Virus record (IMG/VR): IMGVR_UViG_3300006162_000002
Coordinates: 1-45,276 of that record
Length of the DNA stretch: 45,276 nt
Origin: a virus
Direction: 5' to 3' (one strand)
Below are positions 5,710 to 13,960 of this stretch, one piece after another. Under the pieces are notes generated by a model. It did not search any database. It worked only from the letters and a program-made list of their open reading frames with translations, and was not told where the DNA came from. Position numbers and translations under genes: made by a program. Each line of letters starts with the position of its first letter. Position 1 is the stretch's first letter.

Positions 5710-6261
5710 ATGTCGTCAGCCCCAAAACAGAGTTTCGAATTGTCCATTTATGCGCCGGAAGGGTGCGGCGAGGTCGTCGTCGCATCGGCCTCGAGAGTCA
5801 AGTCCGGGATCGAGAGGATGAGGCAGGGAGCCAAGGACGCGCGAAAGAAAGCTAACGACCTCGGCCGAGCGAAACCGAAACCCGAAGACGTCAAAGCGGT
5901 CAAGGCTCAGATAGACGGGTACATTGCCGAGGCGGACTCCCTCGAGGCGGCCGCGGCGAGGCTCGAGGACGCGGACGTCAGGCTCAGGGAAAAGCTATCC
6001 GGAAAATTGACCACGGTCTCGATCCCCTTCCGTCCCTACACCGACGGAGAAAAGCAGGACGCGCGGGCCGAGGCGACTCAATACGTCGACGGAGCTCCTC
6101 GAATCGACATCGACACTTACCACCGGATCCTCACGGCCGCATGTACCGGGATCGGGATGGACGAGCTCCGGAACATGCCACCGGCCCGACGGGAGGCGAT
6201 CACCAGGGAAGTCATCGAGCGATCGGAGCCGGATCCCGCGAGGCTCGATTTTTTATCCTGA
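5710..6261 (+). CDS. Tail-assembly-chaperone-like protein, short form
   Basis: A 183-residue protein starting MSSAPKQSFELSIYAPEG, with a helical Ala/Glu/Arg-rich middle. The C-terminus YHRILTAACTGIGMDEL then EPDPARLDFLS resembles tail chaperones that bind the tape measure. The stop follows directly after the heptamer T TTT TTA. Such proteins (lambda gpG type) normally precede the tape measure; here the gene opens the rightward operon far from the tape measure at 19014. The start is supported mainly by reading-frame content; the upstream GAGGG is distant. The chaperone assignment rests on the C-terminal pattern and the slip site. Confidence 0.55.
   Translation: MSSAPKQSFELSIYAPEGCGEVVVASASRVKSGIERMRQGAKDARKKANDLGRAKPKPEDVKAVKAQIDGYIAEADSLEAAAARLEDADVRLREKLSGKLTTVSIPFRPYTDGEKQDARAEATQYVDGAPRIDIDTYHRILTAACTGIGMDELRNMPPARREAITREVIERSEPDPARLDFLS
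6249..6255 (+). promoter_or_regulatory. Slippery heptamer for -1 ribosomal frameshifting
   Basis: T TTT TTA lies exactly in the X XXY YYZ phase of the 5710 frame (GAT TTT TTA TCC TGA), six bases before the stop. The -1 frame stays open to 6461. This is the canonical arrangement for making a G/GT-type long form. Confidence 0.7.
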
Positions 6262-6461
6262 TCGCTTCTTTCTTGGGGCAAGGTAAGGCCGTCGACGGAG
6301 ACGCGATTCAGCCCGAGGTCGAGTTAATGCTCGATTTTCTGCAAGGGAGAAGTGCTATAAACTTCAGCGAGATGCCACACAAAAAGGCCGAGGCCCTCCG
6401 GAGGATGCTCTTTGAGTTTCAATCCGCTTTCAGCCAGCGGCCAATAGGTGAGGCGGAGTGA
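6255..6461 (+). CDS. -1 frameshift extension of the chaperone (GT-like)
   Basis: After slipping, translation would continue ILIASFLGQGKAVDG to a stop at 6459-6461, adding about 68 residues for a fusion of about 250. The extension is helical, with FLQGRSAINFSEMPHKKAEA and ending RPIGEAE. It has no good independent start or ribosome-binding site, which favours frameshifting over a separate gene. Confidence 0.6.
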   Translation: MLIASFLGQGKAVDGDAIQPEVELMLDFLQGRSAINFSEMPHKKAEALRRMLFEFQSAFSQRPIGEAE

Positions 6462-6465
6462 ACCC

Positions 6466-6612
6466 ATGGACAGCATCTTCGGACTCGTCGCCGCGCTCAT
6501 GATGATCGCCTTTATGTTGGTGATCGTCGGGGTAGGTCAAAACATCGCCACGGCCAACAAACACCCAAAACCACCGACGTCAAGCCAACCTCCGGACGTC
6601 AAGAAAAGCTAG
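6466..6612 (+). CDS. Small single-pass membrane protein (48 aa)
   Basis: ATG 7 bases after GGCGGAG. MDSIFGLVAALMMIAFMLVI is one transmembrane helix; the remainder is a short Pro/Lys-rich polar tail ending in VKKS. Its stop TAG is followed at once by the ATG of the next gene. It could be a holin-like or other inner-membrane protein; the sequence does not decide. Confidence 0.65.
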   Translation: MDSIFGLVAALMMIAFMLVIVGVGQNIATANKHPKPPTSSQPPDVKKS

Positions 6613-7674
6613 ATGAGGATAGCTCCCGCGTTTGCGGCCGACGCCCTAGCTCGAGACAAGTTCGGCCGAGTCGCCGTCGAGCTCCCTCGGTACGCGGACA
6701 TAGAAGATCGCTTCGCCGGTGAATCGAGGTCGATCGTCTCCGAGTTCATGAGAGGATCCCTTGACCGGCGGTCAGCCATGACGGCGATGAGGGAGAAGAT
6801 GCAAGCGGCCGAGACCGAGGCTTTCGTCGCCGGTCGACGCGCTCGAGGGAATAACTCTTGGGAGATCACCGAGGCGGAGGCGGCGATGCTCAACGGGAGG
6901 AACTCGAGGAACATGAAGTACTTCGGCCGGTTCCTCGACCAGATAGCCGACGGACACCTCGACAAACCTGGGTCGATGCCCGCGATGAAACGGGCCAAGC
7001 TTTATGCGAGCTCCCTATGGTCGATCTACAACCGCGGCGACGTCACCGATTGGGCCGAGCCTGAGAACCAAAACGCCCGGTACATGTGGGTTCTCGACGT
7101 CGAGGCCGAACACTGTCACTCACGGAACGGGATGGTCGGATGTCTCGAGCGGGCCCGTCAGTCTCGGGATCAAGACGGGTTCACTTGGGACGAGCTCATC
7201 GAGCTCGGTTTTCCCGGGGAAAACACCCCTTGTATGGTGAATTGCCGGTGTCACGTCCAAACGATCAAGGGGCCAAGGATGGTCGCGACCACTCAGACGG
7301 ATCCGGCGGAGACTCCGGAGAAGGGGCTCGAACAGTTCATCGAGGCGATGGGTTCAGGGATGAAGGCGAGGATCCCGGCCGCCGGAGTCCCGAGCGTCGG
7401 GGTCACGTCGACCAGGCTCCTCGAGGTCTTGCAAGACGCCGGGAGCTCGATGGACGAAGTCGCGCGTCGGCTCCCTCAGATACCCAACGTCCTCGCCTAT
7501 CCCGCGATCGTCTCCCAACCGACCGAAGACTCGAGGCTCTACATCGGCCAAGGGATGACGGTCAAAGTCGGACGGGATTCGAGAGGCCTTTGGGAGATCC
7601 TTTCCGTGCTCCTCGGTGTCCCTGACCTCACAAACCCGATGTTTGAGAGTGGGTTCAACCCTCGCATGTTCTAG
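6613..7674 (+). CDS. Minor head / morphogenesis protein (Mu F-like, SPP1 gp7 family)
   Basis: 353 residues. The region near residues 165-220 has the family pattern: VEAEHCHSRNGM, then GENTPCMVNCRCHVQ, the Pro/His-Cys-Arg-Cys type signature of phage Mu F-like head morphogenesis proteins. The N-terminal half is helical (ADIEDRFAGESRSIVSEFM). These proteins enter the prohead in small numbers next to the portal, and the gene lies downstream of the portal once the inserted minus-strand block is discounted. Start chosen at the ATG directly after the preceding stop. Confidence 0.75.
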   Translation: MRIAPAFAADALARDKFGRVAVELPRYADIEDRFAGESRSIVSEFMRGSLDRRSAMTAMREKMQAAETEAFVAGRRARGNNSWEITEAEAAMLNGRNSRNMKYFGRFLDQIADGHLDKPGSMPAMKRAKLYASSLWSIYNRGDVTDWAEPENQNARYMWVLDVEAEHCHSRNGMVGCLERARQSRDQDGFTWDELIELGFPGENTPCMVNCRCHVQTIKGPRMVATTQTDPAETPEKGLEQFIEAMGSGMKARIPAAGVPSVGVTSTRLLEVLQDAGSSMDEVARRLPQIPNVLAYPAIVSQPTEDSRLYIGQGMTVKVGRDSRGLWEILSVLLGVPDLTNPMFESGFNPRMF

Positions 7675-7688
7675 GTAAGGTTGCTCGC

Positions 7689-9401
7689 GTGGGTTCTTTT
7701 TCGCTAGTCGTTCCATGCGCCGGACTGTTCAGGCATAACGAGCGACTATGGCCTCAAATAAAGTCGGCGATGCTCGACCACGACGTTGAGCTCCTCATCA
7801 TCAACGATAAGCCGTTCGCTCCGCGATTGCTCGCGCTCCTCGCCTCCCTCGATCTCCACTTCAAAGCGGTCAAGGCCTCGAGTAACCGGATCGGAGAGAT
7901 GATGGCGGTCGGAGTGTCGGCCGCGAGCAAGGAGACTTGTGTTTGGATGCACGACGACGTCGAGGTCGACCTCGATCTCCTGTTTAAGCTTGGTTCCAAA
8001 ATGGCGGCCGTCCCGATCGTGAAGGGGTCTCACAACCGAGACCAAGCAAGCGGAGGAACCTGGACAACGAGGCCGGTCGACCGTTGCATGATGGTCTTTG
8101 ACACCGAGACGGTCAAGAAACAGGCCGGTCGACTTTGCGGGTTTGAGATCGACGGGTACCAAGTCGCGGCTCAACGGATCCTCGCCGAGGCCGGGGTCTT
8201 TCCCGAGATCCTTCCGCTCATCGCGAGCCATGAAGGCTCGGCTACCCTTTGCAACGTTTCCGACCGTGATTACCAGGACGCTTTCAAGAGGGACATGGAG
8301 GCGCTCGCTCGAGTTTGCGGAGTCCACATGGAGCATGGCCAACGTCCGGCGATCTCGAGGATCCTGCCCTTCCCTCGAAAGGACGTCCATATCCTGAGCG
8401 GAGAGGTCGACCCGCTCGATGAGATCAACCAAGTCGACGCGAAGTCTTTCGTCTGGAAACGGGAAGTCTACGGCCGCGTGACGATGGGGGACAGTTATTC
8501 GATCCCTCCGCTCATGGACACCTACGTCATGGCACTCCCTGACGGGACGGGGATCGGTGACGCGATCATGCACGGTTCGGCCGTCGACCACTTCAAACGG
8601 CTCTATCCTCACATCAAGACAATCTGTTACATCGTCAAAGGCGGCCCGTCGGTCGTTTGTCAAAGGATGCCGTGTTTTGATCAAGTGGTCGAGCTCTATC
8701 AGACTCAGGAGATCCCGTCAAACGCTCGGACATGGAACATCGCGAACGGAGTCGAGGGGACGGCCGATCACGGGTTCTTTGAGCTCGGAATCGACAACAT
8801 CCCGATACAAGAGAGGATGCTCCCGGTCATCAAACCAGGAGGCGAAGACACATCCGACGACCTTGGGGACTTCGCGGTCGGGATCCAACTTAACGGAGGT
8901 TGGATCCATAAACGTTACTCCCGCGCGGACGAGCTCGCCGACCTCCTCCATCGAGAGGGTTTCCAACCGGTTTTCTTTTGTACCGACGACGGGATCCGGA
9001 GCGACCCTCGTTTTCCTCGGTACGGGGACGGCCCGCTCGATCGGTTCATGCACCAGATCAAGCGGCTCCGTTGCTGGGTCGGGTTTGACTCGGGAGCGAG
9101 TTACATCGCGAACGCGGTCGGAACCCCGTCGGTGTGGCTCTATGCGACTCACAACCCGTCCGGGCTGATCGGTTCTTGTGGAGCTCGGACTCCTTACCGG
9201 ACTATCTGGAAAGACCAACCTCCCCTATGCGCGGCAAGGTACCGGATGTCTTGCCGTCCGTTCGAAGGATGCGCGGTCGACCGACCTGACCGATGCTTTC
9301 ACCGGAACGGAGGCCCGGGAGCGAACTGTCTCGATGAGATTGAACCGACCGAGATCTTGAAACATGTGACAGAATTGACCGGCCATGCGACAATCGCCTA
9401 G
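7689..9401 (+). CDS. Two-domain glycosyltransferase (GT2-like plus GT9/heptosyltransferase-like)
   Basis: 570 residues from a GTG start 8 bases after AAGG. The N-terminal half (about 1-240) resembles a GT-A nucleotide-sugar enzyme, with VELLIINDKPFAPR and MHDDVEVDLDLL as the acidic metal site. The C-terminal half (about 275-570) resembles GT-B heptosyltransferases, with DGTGIGDAIMHGSA and GFDSGASYIANAVGTPSVW. It ends in a Cys-rich tail. It lies between head genes and overlaps the next gene by 17 bases, so it is expressed with the virion. Likely role: attaching sugar to a virion protein or host surface; the substrate is unknown. Confidence 0.75.
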   Translation: MGSFSLVVPCAGLFRHNERLWPQIKSAMLDHDVELLIINDKPFAPRLLALLASLDLHFKAVKASSNRIGEMMAVGVSAASKETCVWMHDDVEVDLDLLFKLGSKMAAVPIVKGSHNRDQASGGTWTTRPVDRCMMVFDTETVKKQAGRLCGFEIDGYQVAAQRILAEAGVFPEILPLIASHEGSATLCNVSDRDYQDAFKRDMEALARVCGVHMEHGQRPAISRILPFPRKDVHILSGEVDPLDEINQVDAKSFVWKREVYGRVTMGDSYSIPPLMDTYVMALPDGTGIGDAIMHGSAVDHFKRLYPHIKTICYIVKGGPSVVCQRMPCFDQVVELYQTQEIPSNARTWNIANGVEGTADHGFFELGIDNIPIQERMLPVIKPGGEDTSDDLGDFAVGIQLNGGWIHKRYSRADELADLLHREGFQPVFFCTDDGIRSDPRFPRYGDGPLDRFMHQIKRLRCWVGFDSGASYIANAVGTPSVWLYATHNPSGLIGSCGARTPYRTIWKDQPPLCAARYRMSCRPFEGCAVDRPDRCFHRNGGPGANCLDEIEPTEILKHVTELTGHATIA

Positions 9402-9909
9402 GATCCAAGACGCGGCGAACGCGCTGACGGTTTTCCTCAACAACAACGCCGGGGAGATCAACACCAATTTAGCGAACGTGCTTTCACCGGGCAAGAGCGT
9501 TGCTCCCGTCACCGTCCTTCCCTACTACACCGACAACATCGATGAGGGGATGACCCCGCTTTTGATGATCGAGTTTGGTTCGATCTCGAGGGAGTGGGAA
9601 GCGCTCAACACGGGATCCGGGCCGGTGGGGAAAGCTTATCTCAGCCTCACCATCACGGGGATCATCCAAGGTGAGACGCCGGACGACACGGCCGCCCTCC
9701 TTTCCGAGCTCGAGGGGTCTACGGCTGACATCCTTAACCGACATGCGTCGGTATTCAACGCCGGAGCCTGGCAATACTATTTTGAGGAGACGATGCCGGT
9801 CAAGGAGTCGTCTTTTGGTCTCAGGTCGCTCAAGACCACTATGATGAGCGCTTTCCAATCGTCGGTAACGATCGCATCGATCAACAACATCTCTCAAGCC
9901 AAACAATGA
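9385..9909 (+). CDS. Unknown structural protein, possibly neck/tail completion (174 aa)
   Basis: Starts MRQSPRIQDAANALTVFLNN inside the end of the glycosyltransferase gene. A helical N-terminus is followed by beta-rich segments (GKAYLSLTITGIIQGET) and AGAWQYYFEETMPVKESSFG. The size and composition suit a tail terminator or head-tail connector, and it sits in the head operon, but no motif proves it. ATGA overlap with the following gene. Confidence 0.55.
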   Translation: MRQSPRIQDAANALTVFLNNNAGEINTNLANVLSPGKSVAPVTVLPYYTDNIDEGMTPLLMIEFGSISREWEALNTGSGPVGKAYLSLTITGIIQGETPDDTAALLSELEGSTADILNRHASVFNAGAWQYYFEETMPVKESSFGLRSLKTTMMSAFQSSVTIASINNISQAKQ

Positions 9910-10166
9910 AGGACTCAAAGACAAAAGTCGCCATCACACGGAAGGAAAAGGCTCTCCTCTACCTGATCCGCTCGACCAGAAACGGAGTCATCGAGAAGAT
10001 CGTCATCCGAGGCGGGGAACCCGAGAACATCACGGCGACGACCCAACGGATCGACCTTCTCAGGGAGGACGAGATCGAAAGGGTTCTAGGAGGAGGAGCC
10101 GTCGTCGTAGACATGGGTGACGAGTCCGCTAAGGCCCTTTATGAGCCCTCTAGCGACCCATCTTGA
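9906..10166 (+). CDS. Unknown small protein (86 aa)
   Basis: ATGA overlap with the previous stop. The product MKDSKTKVAITRKEKALLYL is basic at the start and acidic at the end (VVVDMGDESAKALYEPSS). There is no membrane segment or cysteine. The promoter for the following gene begins within its last codons, so it closes this transcription segment. No family recognised. Confidence 0.6.
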   Translation: MKDSKTKVAITRKEKALLYLIRSTRNGVIEKIVIRGGEPENITATTQRIDLLREDEIERVLGGGAVVVDMGDESAKALYEPSSDPS

Positions 10167-10190
10167 CTTTTTCGAAGTTTCGGCTATAAT
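10163..10190 (+). promoter_or_regulatory. Strong sigma70-type promoter for the capsid segment
   Basis: -35 TTGACT at 10163-10168, 16-bp spacer, -10 TATAAT at 10185-10190. It gives a leader of about 45 bases before the protease ATG at 10244, with CAGGGA upstream of the start. This is the best plus-strand consensus promoter seen in the structural operon. Confidence 0.75.
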
Positions 10191-10243
10191 AACGCAATCG
10201 CGGGCCGATCGCCGTAAGCGGACGCGGATACAGGGAAACCCCT

Positions 10244-10924
10244 ATGTCCGCTCCATCGAAATACGGCTACTTTAGAGACCCTCACGATCCTCGAGACTTT
10301 CTTGTCGACGGGATCCCTTATGGCGCGGCCGAGTTACCTCCGCGCGTTTCCCGGTCAGCCTCGACCGGCCCAGTCTTTGACCAAGGTGACTCCTCCGAGT
10401 GTGTAGCCTATTCGGTCGCGGGACTCAAGCGTTACCAAGCTTGGTCAAAGGACAAACAATGGCCTAGCCTCGACGTCGACGGGTTCTACCAGGCCTGTAA
10501 GGCGGTCGACGGATCCCCTGACACTCAAGGGACTTTTCCTCGAGCCGCGATGCAAGTCCTCCAACAAACGGGGATCAAGGCGGCTGACGGGACTGTCTAT
10601 AAAATCGCCTCCTACTCGAGATGCGCGAGCGTCTCGGACATCAAGGTTTCTCTCGCGACCGAGGGGCCGGTCGTCGTCGGCCTCCACATTTACGACGTCG
10701 ATTGGAACAACCTCACCCCGGGATCCGTCATCCCCGTTCAAGTCCCTCCCCAAGCCGAAGGCCACTGTATCCTTTTTGTCGGATACGACGACCTCCTCGA
10801 GGCTTTCCAAGTCCGGAACTCGTGGGGAGCGGATTGGGGTGAAGACGGCCACTGTTGGATCCCGTACAACTACCTGACCCAGGTCGACCCCGACTTTGAC
10901 GCATGGACGGGAGTGGCCGCGTGA
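10244..10924 (+). CDS. Papain-like cysteine protease (peptidase C1)
   Basis: 226 residues with all C1 landmarks: oxyanion-hole Gln47 and nucleophile Cys53 in VFDQGDSSECVAYS, catalytic His174 in AEGHCILFVGYDD, and Asn192 in RNSWGADWGEDGHCW. No signal peptide; it begins with a short YFRDPHDPRDF prodomain-like stretch common to the family. It is first behind the strong promoter and precedes a membrane protein and the capsid protease/scaffold. Papain-type enzymes are rare in phages. It could mature virion proteins, act on host proteins or help lysis; the sequence does not say which. Confidence 0.85.
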   Translation: MSAPSKYGYFRDPHDPRDFLVDGIPYGAAELPPRVSRSASTGPVFDQGDSSECVAYSVAGLKRYQAWSKDKQWPSLDVDGFYQACKAVDGSPDTQGTFPRAAMQVLQQTGIKAADGTVYKIASYSRCASVSDIKVSLATEGPVVVGLHIYDVDWNNLTPGSVIPVQVPPQAEGHCILFVGYDDLLEAFQVRNSWGADWGEDGHCWIPYNYLTQVDPDFDAWTGVAA

Positions 10925-11175
10925 ACCACGACCAACCACCTCTCACCGCATGGATCGGAGCCGCGGCCGCGTGGGTCGGAGTCGTGACCGGTTTGATCGT
11001 CTCGATCTTCCGTTGGGGACAGTGGACTCAATCGATCGGGATCCTCTCCAAGACGGTCGAAGATCACGAGCGACGTCTCCACGAGACGGAAACGAGGTAC
11101 GCGGCTAACGCCGACAAACTCGACAAGATCCTCGGGATCCTCACGGCTGACCACGAGCGAGGACATCGGTCGTGA
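10921..11175 (+). CDS. Single-pass membrane protein with coiled coil, holin- or spanin-like (84 aa)
   Basis: The GTG start overlaps the protease stop (GTGA) with GGAG 7 bases upstream. Residues 9-33 (TAWIGAAAAWVGVVTGLIVS) form one transmembrane helix. The rest is a charged helix (TVEDHERRLHETETRY) predicted to coil. Coupling to the protease gene suggests a shared function, perhaps membrane anchoring or lysis. Its stop overlaps the next start. Confidence 0.65.
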   Translation: MNHDQPPLTAWIGAAAAWVGVVTGLIVSIFRWGQWTQSIGILSKTVEDHERRLHETETRYAANADKLDKILGILTADHERGHRS

Positions 11176-12410
11176 ACAGAGGCCAAGTCTACTTTTTCGG
11201 GCCTTCGGCTCCGACGCTCCAAGGTAACGGACTTTGGAAACTCGACGTCCTCCGATGCGGGAAGTGGGATTATCCGGCCGCCGGAGGAGACAACGGTTTC
11301 GAGATCACCCCGACCGTCCTCCGCGAGATCAAGGCGAATTTCGACGCCGGGATCAAGGGGAACGAGATCCCGATCAACCTCGACCACAAAGAGGACTCGT
11401 CCCTCGAGGTCAAGGGGTGGGTCAAGGCCGTCGGGTTAGACGAAGGCGGCGAAAGGCTTTTCGTCATGTTCGAGCCGACCGACCCCGAGGTCAAGGAAAA
11501 GCTCGAAAACGGAACCCTCAAGTTCTCGAGCGGAGAGCTCGATTTCGACTATGTCTCCCCTGAGCTCTCCGCCAAGGGAGACGAGACTCCCCGGGCCGTG
11601 CTCGAGGCCGTCGCGCTGACCGCGAGACCCTACATCAAGGGTCTCCGTCCGGTCGAGCGTGTCCTTCTTTCCGACAAGTCGGTGAAGCTCATCGGCGCTA
11701 ACCAAGTCCACGTGAACAGCGACCAAACCAAGGTCATCGCTCCATCGAGCGAGGGAGAAGAGGACGAGGGAGTAGCGGAGGTTTACGCCTCCGAAGACGA
11801 TTTCGCGGACGATCGCGAAAAGGGAAAAAACATGCCCACACTCGAAGAGGCAACGGCCGAAAACGAAGCGCTGAAAAAGAAACTTTCAGACGCCGAGTCC
11901 AAGCTCAAAGCCGCAGAAGAAAAGACTTCGAACGGTGTGAGCCTGGCCGAGTTCAAGGAACTCAAAACCAAGCTCCGCCTTTCTGAGGTCGAGAACTTGA
12001 CCCGCGAAAAGAGGCTTCAACCGAAGCTTACACCCGCACTCCGGAAGAGGTTCCTACGGCTCGCCGAGCTCCTCGTCTTGGGTGGGTGTGACGTGGTCTC
12101 GCTCTCCTCGCCAACCAAGCCGGGCAAGCACCGGCTCGATGAGAAAGACGACAAGGCCATCGACAAACTCGACGTGATCGGGGAAGTCGCTGACATGCTC
12201 GCACAGTTGCCCGACGCGGTCGCTATGGACTCCGATGGATCCAAGGTCGACCTCGAGGACGACGACGCCCAGGACGGGAAAGCTGACGACGAGTCCGCGG
12301 TCATCAAAAAGGCCGACGAGCTCCAAGCCAACGATCCCAAGCTGACTGATCGAAAGGAAGCGATCAAGAAGGCCAGAAAGATGCTAACGGAGGGACGACA
12401 TGCCTCTTGA
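11172..12410 (+). CDS. Mu I-like capsid protease/scaffold protein
   Basis: 412 residues from a GTG start overlapping the previous stop. The N-terminal 180 residues match the Mu I protease group: ITPTVLREIKANFDAG, EIPINLDHKEDSS, KGWVKAV, then LKFSSGELDFDYVSPE and VLEAVALTARPYIKGL. The C-terminal half is a Lys/Glu/Ala-rich helical scaffold, with an internal ATG (MPTLEEATAENEAL) that could start a separate scaffold form as in Mu gpZ. It processes the prohead and shapes the shell; it directly precedes the decoration and major capsid genes. Confidence 0.8.
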   Translation: MNRGQVYFFGPSAPTLQGNGLWKLDVLRCGKWDYPAAGGDNGFEITPTVLREIKANFDAGIKGNEIPINLDHKEDSSLEVKGWVKAVGLDEGGERLFVMFEPTDPEVKEKLENGTLKFSSGELDFDYVSPELSAKGDETPRAVLEAVALTARPYIKGLRPVERVLLSDKSVKLIGANQVHVNSDQTKVIAPSSEGEEDEGVAEVYASEDDFADDREKGKNMPTLEEATAENEALKKKLSDAESKLKAAEEKTSNGVSLAEFKELKTKLRLSEVENLTREKRLQPKLTPALRKRFLRLAELLVLGGCDVVSLSSPTKPGKHRLDEKDDKAIDKLDVIGEVADMLAQLPDAVAMDSDGSKVDLEDDDAQDGKADDESAVIKKADELQANDPKLTDRKEAIKKARKMLTEGRHAS

Positions 12411-12945
12411 CACGCTCCATGAGTCTCAGGGTTTCTACTACTACGACAACATCGGGACGGCTAACGCTATCCCTCCCTTCACTCCGGTCTCGCTCGCGAC
12501 GGCCGCGGAAGTCGCGACGGCTAACGCCGCGGGAGTTCCAGGAGTCGTCGGCGACATCGTAGTACCGACCCCGACCGCGGCCGGTCTCGCGACCCGCCGT
12601 ATCGTCGGGGTCACCCGTGAGGCCGCGTTCCAAGGTCAAAACGTCGGAGTCCAGAAACGCGGAGTGATCCGGGTTTGGGCTAACGGCGCGATCACCACCG
12701 ACTCGATCGTCCAAGCGGCCGTCAACACGACCAAGCTCGGGTCTCAGTCCCCGCTGATCGACTCCCCTGAGTCGCTCCTCGCGGTCGACGTCAGACTCCC
12801 GATCACCTACAACCTCGTCCTCGCCGCGGCGACCGCGCTACCGGCCTCCGGGACGATCTTCTACCAGTTGGGCTACGCGATTCAACCCGCGGCCGCTCAA
12901 TACGACCTCATCCTTGTCGAACTCGACCCAGGAGTGAGGAGGTAA
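12400..12945 (+). CDS. Capsid decoration protein (DUF2190-like)
   Basis: 181 residues, start MPLDTLHESQGFYYYDNIG after GGAGGG, overlapping the protease/scaffold end by 11 bases. A beta-rich Ala/Val/Thr protein with TRRIVGVTREAAFQGQNVGV and KRGVIRVWANGAI, the pattern of small head-stabilising proteins encoded just before a major capsid gene. Binds the mature shell exterior in related phages. Confidence 0.65.
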   Translation: MPLDTLHESQGFYYYDNIGTANAIPPFTPVSLATAAEVATANAAGVPGVVGDIVVPTPTAAGLATRRIVGVTREAAFQGQNVGVQKRGVIRVWANGAITTDSIVQAAVNTTKLGSQSPLIDSPESLLAVDVRLPITYNLVLAAATALPASGTIFYQLGYAIQPAAAQYDLILVELDPGVRR

Positions 12946-12951
12946 CAAGCC

Positions 12952-13896
12952 ATGCCCGGAACTAACCAGCTCCACCTCAACGCCCTCTTGACCGACGTCT
13001 CGGTCAAGTACATCCCGCCGGACTTAGCGGCCGACAAGGTTCTACGTCCGATACGGGTCCAGCACCTCAGCGACGAGTTTCCTATCTGGGATCGAGTCCT
13101 CTTTGACCTCATGGACGACACCCGCGCGAACGGAGCCCCATCAAGGCAGACCGACGCCGGGTTCAAGCTGACCTCGTATCAGTGTGTCGAGCACTCGCTC
13201 CACGCCCTGATCACGGAGTCAGACCTGCGAAACGCCGACGATGTCCTCGACATCGAGATGGTCAAGACCGAAACAGTGAAACAGCAAGTCTTGAACAACT
13301 ACGAAAACTTGATCTTTGGGTCTGGTGGGTTTGCGACCAACACCGCAAACTTCATCAACTCAAGGGCATACGGCGGAAACGGTTCCGCCTTGTGCGACTT
13401 GTCGAACGCCTCGACCGGATCACCTCGAGCCCTCATCGACGCGATGAAGGAAGACGTCGAGGTCGCATCCGGAAGGACGCCTAACACGATCATCGGGGCT
13501 CCGGCTTCGTTCCGTGCGATCATGCGGACTGAGGAGTTCAGAAAAGAAGAGTACTACCAGTCTCCTTTGCAGGGGACAGCGAACGACGTCGAGGATCTCC
13601 CTCAGAAGTTCTACGGAATGGACGTCGTCCCGGTCAAGGCTCTCCTCAACTCGGCCAACAAGGGACAACCGAGGTCTCTCGCCCGTGTCGCGGGCAAGAA
13701 CTTCATCGTCGCCTACATCGCTCCCGGCGGACTGGGAAGGAACATGCTCACTTGGGCCGTGCGACTCTGGACAGAGGAGTACGTCAGCAAGTGGTATGAG
13801 CCCGACATCCGATCGTGGAAGATCGAGTACGGCCGATTCACTACGCCTAAGCTGATCGCCGCCGAGTGCGCTAGCCTCGCGACCCTCAACTACTAA
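12952..13896 (+). CDS. Major capsid protein
   Basis: 314 residues, start MPGTNQLHLNALLTDVSVKY after a perfect GGAGG. It follows the protease/scaffold and decoration genes, the usual Mu-like order. The internal segments YIPPDLAADKVLRPI, ITESDLRNADDVLDIE and GMDVVPVKALLNSA, and the basic-aromatic C-terminus SKWYEPDIRSWKIEYG, fit a Mu-T-like HK97-fold shell protein. No N-terminal delta domain is evident, consistent with a separate scaffold. Confidence 0.8.
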   Translation: MPGTNQLHLNALLTDVSVKYIPPDLAADKVLRPIRVQHLSDEFPIWDRVLFDLMDDTRANGAPSRQTDAGFKLTSYQCVEHSLHALITESDLRNADDVLDIEMVKTETVKQQVLNNYENLIFGSGGFATNTANFINSRAYGGNGSALCDLSNASTGSPRALIDAMKEDVEVASGRTPNTIIGAPASFRAIMRTEEFRKEEYYQSPLQGTANDVEDLPQKFYGMDVVPVKALLNSANKGQPRSLARVAGKNFIVAYIAPGGLGRNMLTWAVRLWTEEYVSKWYEPDIRSWKIEYGRFTTPKLIAAECASLATLNY

Positions 13897-13909
13897 GGCC
13901 AAGACTAGA

Positions 13910-13943
13910 GACCGGGGACGTTTCACGTGAAACGTCCCCGGTC
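13910..13943. promoter_or_regulatory. 34-bp perfect palindrome containing a parS-core sequence
   Basis: Arms 13910-13926 and 13927-13943 are exact reverse complements. The centre, 13920-13933, is GTTTCACGTGAAAC, the 14-bp core of the bacterial ParB-binding site parS (consensus TGTTTCACGTGAAACA). It lies between the capsid stop and the next start and lacks a T-tract on either strand, so a simple terminator is not the best reading. It may also act as an mRNA-end hairpin protecting or separating capsid mRNA. Confidence 0.6.
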
Positions 13944-13960
13944 GAAAACACTTTCGACTC

